A DNA stretch of 64,000 nt from Nakamurella panacisegetis (GCF_900104535.1 NZ_LT629710.1:1426001-1490000), one strand, 5' to 3'. Shown: positions 43,668 to 52,909, counted from the stretch's first letter. The notes: generated from the sequence alone by a model not told the origin. Numbers and translations: made by a program.

Positions 43668-44473
43668 CCACTCTGGCCTACACCCTGACCGACTCCTCCA
43701 CCTTGCTGCGGCGGAACCTGCGACGCCTGCTGCGCTACAAGTCGCTGGTGTTCCTGCAGATCAGCATGCCGATCATCTTCCTGCTGCTGTTCGCTTTCGT
43801 CTTCGGGGGGCAGCTGAGCAACGGACTCGGACCGGCGCTGTCCGGCGGTCACACCGGACGCACCGGTTACCTGACGTACATCACGCCGGGCATCCTGCTG
43901 ATCACCATCGGCGGCGCCGTCCAGGGCACCGCGATCGTGGTGGCCATGGACATGACCGGCGGGATCATCGATCGCCTGCGCACCATGGCCATCGCCCGTT
44001 CGGCCGTCCTGACCGGACACGTCGTGGCCAGCTTGATCCAGACCGCGGTCAGCCTGGTGGTGGTGCTGGCGGTGTCCGTTGCGCTGGGCTTCCGACCGAC
44101 GGCCGGGCCGGTCGAATGGCTGGCCGCGGCCGGTGTCCTGATCCTCTTCGGGTTCGCGCTCACCTGGCTGGCCACCGCCCTCGGACTGGCCGCGGCCAGT
44201 GTGGAGACGGCATCGAACACCCCGATGATCCTGTTGTTGCTGCCCTTCCTGAGCAGCGCCTTCGTGCCGACGTCCACCCTGCCCGCCGGCCTTCGACAGT
44301 TCGCCGAGTACCAGCCGTTCACCCCGGTCACCGAGACGGTCCGGGGCCTGCTCACGGGAACTCCGATCGGCCACGACGGCATCACCGCCGTGGCCTGGAG
44401 CGTAGGTATCGCCGCGCTGTCCTACCTGTGGGCCCGGCGCCTGTACCGCACGCGCCGCCCTCGGAGCAGTTGA
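43664..44473 (+). CDS. ABC-2 type permease, DrrB-like
   Basis: 269 residues with six membrane helices. Opens with TLLRRNLRRLLRYKSLVFLQ then ISMPIIFLLLFAFVFGG, the ABC-2 permease N-terminus; the conserved LPFLSSAFVPTSTLPAGLRQ and FAEYQPFTPVTETVRGLLTG follow near residues 195-230. It is the membrane half of the preceding DrrA-like protein (ATGA overlap at 43664). The exported compound is unknown; the phenolic-lipid operon 7 kb away is the nearest biosynthetic locus but not necessarily linked. Confidence 0.95.
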   Translation: MTTLAYTLTDSSTLLRRNLRRLLRYKSLVFLQISMPIIFLLLFAFVFGGQLSNGLGPALSGGHTGRTGYLTYITPGILLITIGGAVQGTAIVVAMDMTGGIIDRLRTMAIARSAVLTGHVVASLIQTAVSLVVVLAVSVALGFRPTAGPVEWLAAAGVLILFGFALTWLATALGLAAASVETASNTPMILLLLPFLSSAFVPTSTLPAGLRQFAEYQPFTPVTETVRGLLTGTPIGHDGITAVAWSVGIAALSYLWARRLYRTRRPRSS

Positions 44474-44592
44474 CCCAGCCCTGGCAGGCCGGAACGGACG
44501 CGGGAACCGTGACACAGCCGGGCCGAACCCGAAGCGCCTGGTCGCCTCTCGCGGTGGGATCGGCGCCCCGCCCTACAGGCTCGCGGCGTTGA

Positions 44593-44631
44593 ACGTGACG
44601 ACGAGGTGTCCCCTGTCGTCAACCGTCACGT
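44593..44631. terminator. Bulged hairpin between convergent genes
   Basis: ACGTGACG (44593-44600) pairs with CGTCACGT (44624-44631); GACGAC (44597-44602) can also pair with GTCGTC (44615-44620). Located between the DrrB-like stop and the antiporter stop. Confidence 0.5.
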
Positions 44632-44674
44632 CGAGTGCATGGCGTCGGGGATCCGACCTCCCGGCTCGGCGGCC

Positions 44675-46255
44675 TCACCGATCGAGCATGGCCTCCTCGA
44701 GGTCGAGTTCACGTTGGACGCGGCGCAACACCTCGTCGTCGATCCGGCCCCGGTCACGCTCCCCGATGTAGACCGTGCGCTCCTGGTTGAGCATGTCGCG
44801 ACGGAGGCGGCGGTAGAGCTCGGAGGGTGTTTCCTGCCGGTCCTCCCCCTGCGGGCCCAGCCGCTCCCACGCCGCGTTGGCGCGGGACTCGGCCGAGTTG
44901 CGGAGGTCATCGACGATGGACGCGCTGTCCGGCAGTTCGGCCTGGGCGATCTCCTCCAGTCGTTCGACCGCGGCCTGGGCGGCCTGCTGGGCAGCCTGGG
45001 CCTCGGCCAACGCGTCCGACTGGTCCTCGCCGGTAGGCAGGTGGACCCGTCTGATCAGCCAGGGCAGGGTGAGGCCCTGTAGCAGCAGGGTGGCCAGCAC
45101 GACGGCGAAGCTGCACAGCAGTACCAGGTCGCGGCCCGGGAGCTTCTCCCCGTTGACGGTCACCGGGATGGCGTACGCGGCAGCCAGCGTGACCACCCCG
45201 CGCATCCCGGCCCAGGAAATGATCGTGACCTGGGCCAGCGACGGTCGCTTCTCCCGGGCGCTGATCTTCTTGGACAGCTTTCGCGGCAGGTAGGTCGCCG
45301 GGAACATCCAGACGATCCGGGTCACCAGCACGGTCAGGACCACCGCCACCACCAGCCCAGTCACCGTGCCCGGGTCGCGGCCGGTCAGATTCTGGATCAC
45401 CGACGGCAGTTGCAGGCCGATCAACCCGAAGACCAGCGTCTCCAGCACGAAGTCGATGGTCGCCGTCACCGACGCCCCCTGCAGACGGGTGGCGTAGTGC
45501 ATCTTGGGCATCTTCCGGCCGAGCAGGATCCCGGCCGCCACCACCGACAGGACGCCGCTGCCGTGCAGTTCCTCGGCCAAGGCGTAGGCGCCGAACGGCA
45601 GGATCAGGAAGATCGCCACCTCGACCAGCGGGTCGGACAGGCGGCACAGCAACCAGGCCCCGACGATGCCCAGGACCAGGCCGATCCCGACCCCGACCAC
45701 CACGGCCAGGGCGAAGAGCCCGACGCCGTGCCACACCGACACGGTGGCCCCGACCGCGCCCAGCGCCACCCGGTAGGCGGTCAGCGCGGTTGCGTCGTTG
45801 AGCAGCGATTCCCCGCCGAGGATGGTGAGGATGCGCCGCGGCAGCCGGAGGTTGCGGGCGATCGCGGTGGTGGCCACCGCGTCGGGTGGCGAGACCACGG
45901 CGCCGAGAACCAGGGCCAGCGCCCAGCCGAGGTCGTGGCCGACCACCAGGTAGGCGACCACCCCGACCGTGACCGTGGTGAACAGGACGAGACCGATCGA
46001 CAGCAACGCCACCGGCCGGAAGTTGGCGCGCAGGTTGAGGTAGGAGGTGTCCAGCGAGGCGTTGAACAGCAACGGCGGAAGCACCCCGAACAGGACGATG
46101 TCCGGATCGAGTTCGATGTTCGGGATACCTGGCACGAACGACAGCGCCAGACCGGCCACCACCAGCACCAACGGGGTGGGCCAACCCCACCGGCGGGACG
46201 CCGCGGCAATCGCGATCGCCCCGACCACTAGCATCAAGATGGTGGCGCCTGACAT
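44675..46255 (-). CDS. Na+/H+ antiporter, CPA1/NhaP family
   Basis: 526 residues. Twelve or so helices (residues 1-420) followed by a charged cytoplasmic tail with coiled-coil character (AEAQAAQQAAQAAVERLEEI). CPA1 motifs: VLPPLLFNASLDTSYLNLR near 55-72, GAVVSPPDAVATTAIARNLR, the ion-binding region GGESLLNDATALTAYRVALG with the key Asp, and WAGMRGVVTLAAAYAIPVTV. Exchanges Na+ or K+ for H+ in pH and salt balance. The ATG at 46255 has AGGAGG 9 nt upstream, the clearest ribosome site in the window. Confidence 0.95.
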   Translation of the reverse strand: MSGATILMLVVGAIAIAAASRRWGWPTPLVLVVAGLALSFVPGIPNIELDPDIVLFGVLPPLLFNASLDTSYLNLRANFRPVALLSIGLVLFTTVTVGVVAYLVVGHDLGWALALVLGAVVSPPDAVATTAIARNLRLPRRILTILGGESLLNDATALTAYRVALGAVGATVSVWHGVGLFALAVVVGVGIGLVLGIVGAWLLCRLSDPLVEVAIFLILPFGAYALAEELHGSGVLSVVAAGILLGRKMPKMHYATRLQGASVTATIDFVLETLVFGLIGLQLPSVIQNLTGRDPGTVTGLVVAVVLTVLVTRIVWMFPATYLPRKLSKKISAREKRPSLAQVTIISWAGMRGVVTLAAAYAIPVTVNGEKLPGRDLVLLCSFAVVLATLLLQGLTLPWLIRRVHLPTGEDQSDALAEAQAAQQAAQAAVERLEEIAQAELPDSASIVDDLRNSAESRANAAWERLGPQGEDRQETPSELYRRLRRDMLNQERTVYIGERDRGRIDDEVLRRVQRELDLEEAMLDR

Positions 46256-46390
46256 GTTCTCCAGCCTCCTGGCAGTCGGGGGTCGAGTCGCTGGAACCGG
46301 GCACCGTCGACCTGTCCGCAAGTAAGACGCTATCCCGCCTGCAAATATTCGCCCCACCGGAAGTTCGCTGCCACCGATCTGGAGTTGCCC

Positions 46391-46654
46391 ATGGTCTGCC
46401 TGCACGTGAAGGAACTCGGCCCGGAGCCGACCTACACCTCACCGGCGGTCTGCCAGGAGTGCCATGCCCAGGGCATCGCCACCTGGGCCCACCTGCGGAT
46501 GTGTCTGACCTGTGGCCACGTCGGCTGCTGTGATTCCTCCCAGTACCGGCACGCCCGCGCCCACTTCAGCGAGACCGGGCACCTGCTGATGCGTTCGATC
46601 GAACCCGGCGAGGACTGGAAGTGGTGCTACGTCGACAAGACCATCGCGACCTGA
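46391..46654 (+). CDS. UBP-type zinc finger protein
   Basis: 87 residues. MVCLHVKELG, then CQECHAQG, WAHLRMCLTCGHVGCCDSSQ, HARAHFSETGHLLMRSIEPG and WKWCYVD carry the full set of Cys and His ligands of a ZnF-UBP domain, which binds three zinc ions in eukaryotic ubiquitin-binding proteins. Bacterial stand-alone versions have unknown partners. The ATG at 46391 has GGAG 6 nt upstream. It is divergent from the Na+/H+ antiporter and lies 87 nt before the MBL-fold gene; in some actinobacteria such zinc fingers accompany an antiporter, so a link is possible. Confidence 0.92.
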   Translation: MVCLHVKELGPEPTYTSPAVCQECHAQGIATWAHLRMCLTCGHVGCCDSSQYRHARAHFSETGHLLMRSIEPGEDWKWCYVDKTIAT

Positions 46655-46741
46655 TCTGCGCCGGTCATCGAGCAGAGGCCGCTCGATCTGCTGACGGCCG
46701 AATGGCACCGGGCCGCCCCGACGGGCTGGAACACTGGAGCG

Positions 46742-47863
46742 ATGCCCGCCTCCCGTCGCACCCGCGGCCTGTCCTCCGTCATCACCGCCGCGACACTGGC
46801 CGCGGCCGGTACCGGGCTCTACCGCCTGCGCCGCGCGACCCGCGGCCTGCCGGCGGCCATGGGCGCCCCGCCGCGGCGCATCGTGTCGCAGGTCGCCGGG
46901 GCGCCCCAGCACGAGGACGGCGTCTTCCACAACGTGCTGCCCAGTGCCCAACTCGTCCCCGGCTCGACGCCCAGCCTGATCAAGGGCATGCTCACCCGGC
47001 GTGACAAGGGCAAGCCGAGCGGTCCGGTGCCGCTGACCGACGCGGTCACCGCGTCCGAGGCGGGCGACCTCGCCGTGACCTGGCTCGGTCACGCGAGCGC
47101 GCTGATCGAACTCGACGGCCACTGGATCCTGGCCGACCCGGTGTGGGGCGACCGGGTCTCACCGTCGACCACCATCGGACCCCATCGGCTGCACGCGGTT
47201 CCGATGGCCCTGGAGGATCTTCCCGAGCTCAGTGCAGTGATCATCTCCCACGACCACTACGACCACCTGGATCTGCCGACCGTCAATGCCCTCCTGTTCT
47301 CCCAGTCGGCGCCGTTCTTCGTGCCTCGTGGCATCGGCGCCCACCTCCGTAAATGGGGTGTCCCGGAGGACCGGATCGTCGAGCTGGACTGGAACGACGA
47401 GGCCAAGGCCGGCCGGATCAAGCTGACCTGCACCGAGGCCCGGCACTTCTCCGGGCGTGGATTGAAGCGCAACGTGACGCTCTGGTCGTCCTGGGCGCTG
47501 ACCGGTCCCGAGCACAGCGTGTACTTCGGCGGCGACACCGGATACACCCCGGCCTTCGCCGAGATCGGTGCCCGGTTGGGCCCATTCGATCTGACCATCC
47601 TGCCGATCGGTGCCTACGGCGACCAGTGGCCGGACATCCACATGAACCCGGAGGAGGCCTGGCGCTCGCACGGCGATCTCGGCGGCCGGGTGATGCTTCC
47701 GATCCACTGGGCCACCTTCGATCTGGCCCTGCACGGCTGGTCCGAACCGATCGAGCGGTTGCTGGCGGTGGCCGATCACGACGCGGTCATCGCACCGCAG
47801 CCGGGCGAGCGGGTGGTGCCGGCCGACCGGACGCCCGTCACCCGCTGGTGGGCCGGCCTGTAG
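46742..47863 (+). CDS. MBL-fold hydrolase, NAPE-PLD/UlaG-like
   Basis: 373 residues. An N-terminal helix that may be a membrane anchor or signal (SSVITAATLAAAGTGLYRLR, about 10-29) precedes a metallo-beta-lactamase fold. Metal ligands are in VTWLGHASALIELDGHWILA, ISHDHYDHLD (His-x-His-x-Asp-His), ARHFSGRG, FGGDTGYTPAF and IHWATF. The order and the HWILADPVWGDRVSP motif resemble N-acylphosphatidylethanolamine-hydrolysing phospholipase D. A phosphodiesterase on lipid or nucleotide substrates is likely. AACACT, 6 nt before the ATG, is a weak leaderless-type box. Confidence 0.92.
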   Translation: MPASRRTRGLSSVITAATLAAAGTGLYRLRRATRGLPAAMGAPPRRIVSQVAGAPQHEDGVFHNVLPSAQLVPGSTPSLIKGMLTRRDKGKPSGPVPLTDAVTASEAGDLAVTWLGHASALIELDGHWILADPVWGDRVSPSTTIGPHRLHAVPMALEDLPELSAVIISHDHYDHLDLPTVNALLFSQSAPFFVPRGIGAHLRKWGVPEDRIVELDWNDEAKAGRIKLTCTEARHFSGRGLKRNVTLWSSWALTGPEHSVYFGGDTGYTPAFAEIGARLGPFDLTILPIGAYGDQWPDIHMNPEEAWRSHGDLGGRVMLPIHWATFDLALHGWSEPIERLLAVADHDAVIAPQPGERVVPADRTPVTRWWAGL

Positions 47864-47873
47864 GCGGCCGCTT

Positions 47874-47905
47874 GGTCGGGGGCGGGCCGCGGCCGGCCCC
47901 CGACC
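47874..47905. terminator. Strong palindromic terminator
   Basis: GGTCGGGGGC (47874-47883) and GCCCCCGACC (47896-47905) are perfectly complementary, and the 12-nt centre (GGGCCGCGGCCG) is itself self-complementary. It sits between the convergent MBL-fold and glucodextranase stops. Confidence 0.8.
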
Positions 47906-47912
47906 GGGTCCA

Positions 47913-50900
47913 TCACGGCAGGGTGACCGCCGACACCACGACCGGATCGTGCTGCGTGTAGTCCAGTTCGTCGCTCTGGAGGACCCCGGCCGGGACCAGG
48001 GTGTCCATGATCTTCGGCAGGTTGCCGGGGTCGGCCGTGCAGAGCGGGCCGGTCGACCCGGCGGAGCACTCCCCGAACGCGTAGGGCTGGGGGGTCGGGG
48101 CGAACACCCTCGCGTTGTCCGGGCTGAATCCATCCTGCCCGGTCAGGGTCAAGGCGAACTTCCAACCGGACGCCGGGGTCCCACCGAGCGCCGACTTGTC
48201 GACGGTGAACGTGATGTAGCGGGAGATCGCCTTGGCCGAGATGGTGATCGTGCCGACGGTCGTGCCCGCGGCGTCGATGAACCGCTGCCCGAATCCCTGC
48301 ACCTCCAACAGACGGCTCCACGGCGTGGCCAGACGATAGTTGCGGCTCGCGTAGGACGCTCCGGTCGAGGTCGGGGTAGCGCCCGGGGCGGTGACGTACA
48401 GGTCGATCAACTGCGCCCCCAGCGCGCTGCCGAAAGTGGCCGTCAGGTCGCGCGTCTGTACCCGGAAGGTGATCGTGGAGCCGGTGTCGTAGATCTGGAA
48501 ATCGGTGAGATCGTAGGCTCCGGCGTGGAAGTCACTCGCCGTCGGATAGGCGTAGTTGCCTGGGCCGTTGTCGTCGCCGGTCGGATCGGCCTGATCGTAG
48601 ATCTTGGTACCCACCACGATGTCGTTGATGACCGAGACCACCTGCTGAGCCGTCCCCCCGTTGCGTGCCGTGGCCGTCACCACCAGCACGTTGGCTCCCG
48701 CGGCGACCGTCACCGGGATCGAGAACGTCCCGGAGGCACCGACTTCCGCCGAGGCCACAGTGGTTGCCGAGTTGCCGTCGGTGGCCACATCGGCCACGTC
48801 GACGGTGGCGCCGACGGCCGCGGTCCCGGTGACCTGGACGGTGCCGGTGGCGGCCGAGCCGTCCTGCGGCGAGGTGACGGTGAGCGTGGTGCTGCCCTGC
48901 GCGTGCTTGACGTATCGATCGACGGTCTGCCGCGGCTGCTCCAGCACCCGGCCGGTACTCAGATCCGCGACCAGGCGCACCTGGGAGGCGCTGCCCCAGG
49001 TCAGCGGGGCCGCGGAGCCGGCCGGCCGGCCGTCGACGAACCCGATGGAAGCGACCGTCGGGTCGGTCCCGAACGCCGAGGCGGCGAGATCTCCGGTGTC
49101 CCAGTCCTGTTCGGGCACCAACCCGACCCCGGACGACATGTTGTCGATGGCGGCCAGCAACTGGCCGGCGAACTGCCCGTTCCCGGCGGCCAGTTCCTGC
49201 TCGCCGCGCTCGGCCGACAGAACCGGCCAGATGTGCCCGGTGCCCTTGTTCGACGGGGCCCACGGTGCGCCGGGGGTGGTGCAGCCACCGTCGGCCGGAG
49301 CGCTGCAGTCGCCGTAACCATCGCCGTTGTAGCGCAGCCAGCCCGGGCCGCTCGGAGTCTGCTTCTCGAGCGTCGCGTCGACCACCTTCAGCGAGTTCTG
49401 CACATCCGGGTCGGAGGCCGAGAGTTCGCCCAGCCGAACCAGTTCGAGGAACCCGGCATCGATGACGCTGCGCTGGTCGAGGGTGGGTCCGCCGTTGCCG
49501 ACGTTGTAGGTGATGGCGGCGTTGGGGTCACCGGTCTTGGACAGCCGGATGAAGTACGGCTGGGCCGACAGGGGACCGTTGGTGGTCAGCGACCAGCCCT
49601 TGATACTGCGCTGGTACTGATCGGCGGTGGCCAACCAGACCCGGGCCGAGTCCGCATCACCGTGTTGCCGGGCAATGGTTCCGGCGGCGACCAGGCCCGC
49701 GATCTCGGCGGCAATGGTCGACGGCGAGTAGCCGCCCTGTTCCTCCCACCGCTCCGGTCCGGACGCCGGGCCGTGGCTGATCAGGAAGTTGGCCGCCGAC
49801 TTGATGTGCGGCCACAGAGCGTTGTCGCCGCCGAGCCCGGACTGCAACGCCATCAGGATCGGATAGGCCGCCTCGTCCAACTGGATGTTGAACGAGTCGG
49901 GCGCTACCTTGCCGTTGACCAGTGTGTTGCGGGGCATCGATCCGTCGGGCAGTTGTTGTTGCAGGAGAAGGAATCTGGTGCTGGCCCGGGCCGTGCTCAG
50001 GTCGCCGTCGGTCAGCAGCGCGGTGAACGCCTCGTAGAGATCGCGGGCGAAGACCTCACGGTAGGAGCCGAAATAGGTGTTGGCCGGATCGCCCGCCGAG
50101 ACGGCCTGCCCCCACGGCGAGGCCAGCGAGGCGACGATGGCGCCCGGGAAGGTCTTGTCCTCGCTGGACTTCACCGCGTTGGCCGACACGTAGTACTCCT
50201 TGACCGCAGCCGCCTGCTGGGCCCGGGTCAGTCCCGTCCGGTGGAGCCACGGGTGACGAAGACCGGCGTCGTAACGGAGCCAACCGGCTTCGTACTGCGC
50301 CAGAAGCCGGGGCAGCGGGGTCCGCGCCGTGGCACCGGCGGTGGCCACCGCGGCGGCCTGGGTGGTGCCGAATCCGAGAGCCAGGGTGCTCGAGCCATCC
50401 CGGCCCAGCGAGACCGCGGCGGTCTGCTCGACGTTGCCCGACGCCGCGTTGTCGTAGAGCGGGGAGAGGGTGTGCCCGGCGTCCAGCTCGGCCAGGCCGT
50501 CACTGGCGCTACCGACGAAGCCGGAGCTGACCGCCGTGAACGGCCGGTCGGCCCGCAACGCGAGGTAACTCGGGACGGCGTAGTCGCGGTTCGCGGCGTT
50601 CGTCGTGGTGACCGTGTCGTACGAGACGGGGACGGGCGATCCGGTGCTGCGGTCGACCGTGGCCGAATCGGCGCCGCCATTGCCCGGCCCGCCGCCGCCG
50701 TTCCCGCCGACCGTGGCATCCAGCCGGACGTACAGCCGGAAGTGCGCGGCCGCCCGGACGAGCGGGGTGTAGCGGGTGTGCACGACCACGCTGGAGCGGT
50801 TGGTGTCGGTGAGATATGTTGTGGTGAGGCGGTATTGGCCGGATTTGGCGGTCGAGACGACGGTGCACGTCATCCCGGTCCGGTCGGCCGACACGGTGTA

Positions 50901-51230
50901 GGTCATGTCCCGGGACTGCAGGTCGGTGAACGAGGAACCGTCACTGACCAGGAACTGCATGGTCTGGACGTTAGTGGTGTCGACGGTCGGCGCGTAGACA
51001 TCGGACAGCACGCCTCCGGCCACGGTGTACCAGATCTTCGACGTGGTGTTGCGGGCCGTGCCCAGGCAGTCCTTGCGAGCCAGATCGAAATGGCTCAACG
51101 TTCCGGGCCCGTCGGCGGCCGCGGCCGGGGGCGCCGTGGTGGCCGGAACCGCTGCCGCCGGCAGCGCACCCCACCCACTCGCGGCCACCGCGCAGGCGAG
51201 CAACGCCAGACGAAGACGAGAACGTTTCAT
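47913..51230 (-). CDS. Secreted GH15 glucodextranase
   Basis: 1105 residues; characterised glucodextranase of Arthrobacter globiformis is of similar size (about 1050). Signal peptide 1-33 (RLRLALLACAVAASGWGALP). Then a super-beta-sandwich N domain (about 45-300), an (alpha/alpha)6 catalytic barrel (about 300-750) with candidate catalytic acids Glu453 in NIQLDEAAYPI and Glu674/677 in SAERGEQELAAGNG, a Big-like domain B (about 760-860, TVTSPQDGSAATGTVQVTG), and domain C (about 865-1105, IYDQADPTGDDNGPGNYAYP), matching glucodextran-C. It removes glucose from alpha-1,6-glucans (dextran) or related alpha-glucans outside the cell. The ATG at 51230 has GAGG 6 nt upstream. It ends at a strong shared terminator. 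Confidence 0.93.
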   Translation of the reverse strand: MKRSRLRLALLACAVAASGWGALPAAAVPATTAPPAAAADGPGTLSHFDLARKDCLGTARNTTSKIWYTVAGGVLSDVYAPTVDTTNVQTMQFLVSDGSSFTDLQSRDMTYTVSADRTGMTCTVVSTAKSGQYRLTTTYLTDTNRSSVVVHTRYTPLVRAAAHFRLYVRLDATVGGNGGGGPGNGGADSATVDRSTGSPVPVSYDTVTTTNAANRDYAVPSYLALRADRPFTAVSSGFVGSASDGLAELDAGHTLSPLYDNAASGNVEQTAAVSLGRDGSSTLALGFGTTQAAAVATAGATARTPLPRLLAQYEAGWLRYDAGLRHPWLHRTGLTRAQQAAAVKEYYVSANAVKSSEDKTFPGAIVASLASPWGQAVSAGDPANTYFGSYREVFARDLYEAFTALLTDGDLSTARASTRFLLLQQQLPDGSMPRNTLVNGKVAPDSFNIQLDEAAYPILMALQSGLGGDNALWPHIKSAANFLISHGPASGPERWEEQGGYSPSTIAAEIAGLVAAGTIARQHGDADSARVWLATADQYQRSIKGWSLTTNGPLSAQPYFIRLSKTGDPNAAITYNVGNGGPTLDQRSVIDAGFLELVRLGELSASDPDVQNSLKVVDATLEKQTPSGPGWLRYNGDGYGDCSAPADGGCTTPGAPWAPSNKGTGHIWPVLSAERGEQELAAGNGQFAGQLLAAIDNMSSGVGLVPEQDWDTGDLAASAFGTDPTVASIGFVDGRPAGSAAPLTWGSASQVRLVADLSTGRVLEQPRQTVDRYVKHAQGSTTLTVTSPQDGSAATGTVQVTGTAAVGATVDVADVATDGNSATTVASAEVGASGTFSIPVTVAAGANVLVVTATARNGGTAQQVVSVINDIVVGTKIYDQADPTGDDNGPGNYAYPTASDFHAGAYDLTDFQIYDTGSTITFRVQTRDLTATFGSALGAQLIDLYVTAPGATPTSTGASYASRNYRLATPWSRLLEVQGFGQRFIDAAGTTVGTITISAKAISRYITFTVDKSALGGTPASGWKFALTLTGQDGFSPDNARVFAPTPQPYAFGECSAGSTGPLCTADPGNLPKIMDTLVPAGVLQSDELDYTQHDPVVVSAVTLP

Positions 51231-51336
51231 GCCGACCTCGATTCGTGCGTGCACCCTGGCCCCGTTGCCCGGACGCGCGGCCTCATTCGAGTCCTGTGTG
51301 ACTTACATGTCAAGGGCCATCGAGGGTCCTGGGCGG

Positions 51337-51852
51337 TCAGGTCAACTCGGAAACCAGAAGTTCCATCAGGACGCCGTCGTGCCAGCCGGTCCCGTCCGGG
51401 TTGCGCTCGTACTCGCGGAGCACCCCGACCGTACGGAATCCGACCGCGGCGTACGTGCTGATCGCGCGATGATTCTGCGCCGCCGGATCGATCACGATCC
51501 GATGGTGCCGCCGTTCCGAGAACAGGTACCGGGCCAGGGTCCGCACGGCCTCCCGGCCGAGCCCGCGGCCCTGCAACTTCGGATCGAGGAAGATGTCGAT
51601 CCCGGCGTGCCGGTACATCGGGTCGAGTTCCTCGCTGTACTGGACCAGACCGGCCACCCGCCCGTCGACCTCGATGGCGAACTTGACGGTGTCCGGATCG
51701 TCGTCGACCGGCCACGTGTCGTCGTCGACGTCGTCGCCCCACCAGCGGGCCACCTCGGGGGTCCGCAGGATCGCGATCAGGGCGGCCCCGTCGGCCGGGA
51801 CGACCGCCCGCAGGATCAGACCGGCACCGCTCAACGTCGGCTGTTGGCTCAT
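51337..51852 (-). CDS. GNAT acetyltransferase, AAC(6')/RimJ-like
   Basis: 171 residues. GNAT features: LILRAVVPADGAALIAILRT with VARWWGDDV at the start, IDIFLDPKLQGRGLGREAVR with the acetyl-CoA loop QGRGLG (about residues 107-112) and IDPAAQNHRAISTYAAVGFR. The WWG...DPKLQGRGLG...NHRAI pattern is shared with AAC(6')-type aminoglycoside acetyltransferases and with RimJ-like protein acetylases; which one is open. The start at 51852 is supported by TACCGT 7 nt upstream. An APH(3')-like kinase lies 1.1 kb away. Confidence 0.88.
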   Translation of the reverse strand: MSQQPTLSGAGLILRAVVPADGAALIAILRTPEVARWWGDDVDDDTWPVDDDPDTVKFAIEVDGRVAGLVQYSEELDPMYRHAGIDIFLDPKLQGRGLGREAVRTLARYLFSERRHHRIVIDPAAQNHRAISTYAAVGFRTVGVLREYERNPDGTGWHDGVLMELLVSELT

Positions 51853-51859
51853 GCCCGAC

Positions 51860-51865
51860 ACGGTA
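51860..51865 (-). promoter_or_regulatory. Leaderless-type -10 box of the GNAT gene
   Basis: TACCGT on the minus strand, 7 nt before the ATG at 51852. It lies within the short space downstream of the glutaredoxin-like gene. Confidence 0.55.
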
Positions 51866-51892
51866 GAGGTCGGGTGGCCGCCCGGCATGCTC

Positions 51893-52132
51893 TCAGCCTG
51901 CGAGTCGGGCCTTCACCAGCGCGATCGGGGGGTTGGTCAGGGACGTTCCGTCGGCGAAGACCACGGTCGGCACGGTCCGGTTGCCGTTGTTCAGGCTCTG
52001 CACGAGCGCCGCCGCCTCGCCGTCCTCGTCCACGTCGATGTCGTCGAATTCGATGCCGGCCCGATCGAGGTCGGTCACCAATCGACGGCTGAACGGACAC
52101 CAGGACGTCGTGTAGACGGTCAGATCACTCAT
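51893..52132 (-). CDS. Glutaredoxin/mycoredoxin-like protein with CPFS active site
   Basis: 79 residues. Thioredoxin-fold glutaredoxin: LTVYTTSWCPFSRRLVTDLD, then GNRTVPTVVFADGTSLTNPP with the cis-Pro TVP. The active-site motif is Cys-Pro-Phe-Ser where mycoredoxins have CxxC, so it can only act by a monothiol mechanism, for example on mycothiol-mixed disulfides. ATG at 52132. The S51-type peptidase ends 40 nt upstream on the same strand and the GNAT gene follows, so the three could be read in one direction, although the GNAT gene has its own box. Confidence 0.88.
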   Translation of the reverse strand: MSDLTVYTTSWCPFSRRLVTDLDRAGIEFDDIDVDEDGEAAALVQSLNNGNRTVPTVVFADGTSLTNPPIALVKARLAG

Positions 52133-52171
52133 GACCAGTGCAACCACACCGTCGGCCGGGGCATTCCGGCG

Positions 52172-52873
52172 TCAACCGACCGGGACGACCTGCCCCGCGT
52201 GGTAGCGGGTCACCGCCACCGCTCCGTCCTCGCCGGGACGCACCAGGTGCGCGTGCCCGCGACCGGACACACGAACCTGGCCGGCGGCCACCGTGACGGC
52301 GGTGTCCTCGTCGACGGCCAGCCCCGGAACGCCGCTGACCCGGACCGATTCGATCAGTCGGGGCACGGTTCCCCACTGTCCGGCGTGGACGTCGACCAGG
52401 AACGGCACCAGGGCGAGGCCGTCGACCACGGTGACCTCGCCCAAGTCCTCTCCGGCGTCCTCGGGGATCAACGGGCGCCCGTTCACCGTCCAGCCGCCGA
52501 CCACGGCCTGCTCCCCGGCGATCGCCGCCCCGGCCGAGAAACCGCAGTACGGCCGGTCCTCCAGCCACCGACGCAGATCGGACGCGACCGGGGTCACTGC
52601 GGCCGCATAGGCCGGGGTGAGACCGCCGCAGACCAGCAACCCGCCGGCATCGCCGAGGGCAGCGACATCCAGGTGTTCGCCGACCGGCACCAGCACCGGG
52701 GCCGGACGGCAGTCCCCGGCCGCTCGGAGCGCCGCCGACCAGCGCTCGAACTGGTCGGCGCCGTCGCCCTCGTCGATCACCACGCAGGCGATCTCCCCGG
52801 CCGATTCGGCCACGAAGGCCGCGTACAACTCCGGCGCGGACCAGCCGCCGCCGATCAGCGAGACGGTGCTCAT
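52172..52873 (-). CDS. Peptidase S51 / class I amidotransferase-like protein
   Basis: 233 residues. VSLIGGGWSAPELYAAFVAE at the start and the nucleophile elbow YCGFSAGAAIAGEQA with Ser113 are those of the S51 (dipeptidase E / cyanophycinase) branch of the class I glutamine-amidotransferase fold. GGLTPAYAAAV before it resembles the GGNP-like substrate loop. The likely role is hydrolysis of Asp-containing peptides; substrate is unproven. Start supported by TAGCGT 7 nt upstream. Divergent from the APH(3')-like kinase with 36 bp between start codons. Confidence 0.85.
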   Translation of the reverse strand: MSTVSLIGGGWSAPELYAAFVAESAGEIACVVIDEGDGADQFERWSAALRAAGDCRPAPVLVPVGEHLDVAALGDAGGLLVCGGLTPAYAAAVTPVASDLRRWLEDRPYCGFSAGAAIAGEQAVVGGWTVNGRPLIPEDAGEDLGEVTVVDGLALVPFLVDVHAGQWGTVPRLIESVRVSGVPGLAVDEDTAVTVAAGQVRVSGRGHAHLVRPGEDGAVAVTRYHAGQVVPVG

Positions 52874-52880
52874 CCCATCA

Positions 52881-52886
52881 ACGCTA
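52881..52886 (-). promoter_or_regulatory. Leaderless-type -10 box of the S51-type gene
   Basis: TAGCGT on the minus strand, 7 nt before the ATG at 52873. A weaker box (CAGGCT, 52898-52903) serves the divergent kinase. Confidence 0.55.
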
Positions 52887-52909
52887 TCGGCAGGTGGCAG
52901 GCTGGGCGA

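Noticed and set aside
47949-51461. Open frame of 1170 codons opposite the glucodextranase
   Set aside because: It is the antisense of a gene with clear GH15 domains; the translation is low-complexity Arg/Gly/Gln sequence without motifs, a usual effect of GC-rich third positions.
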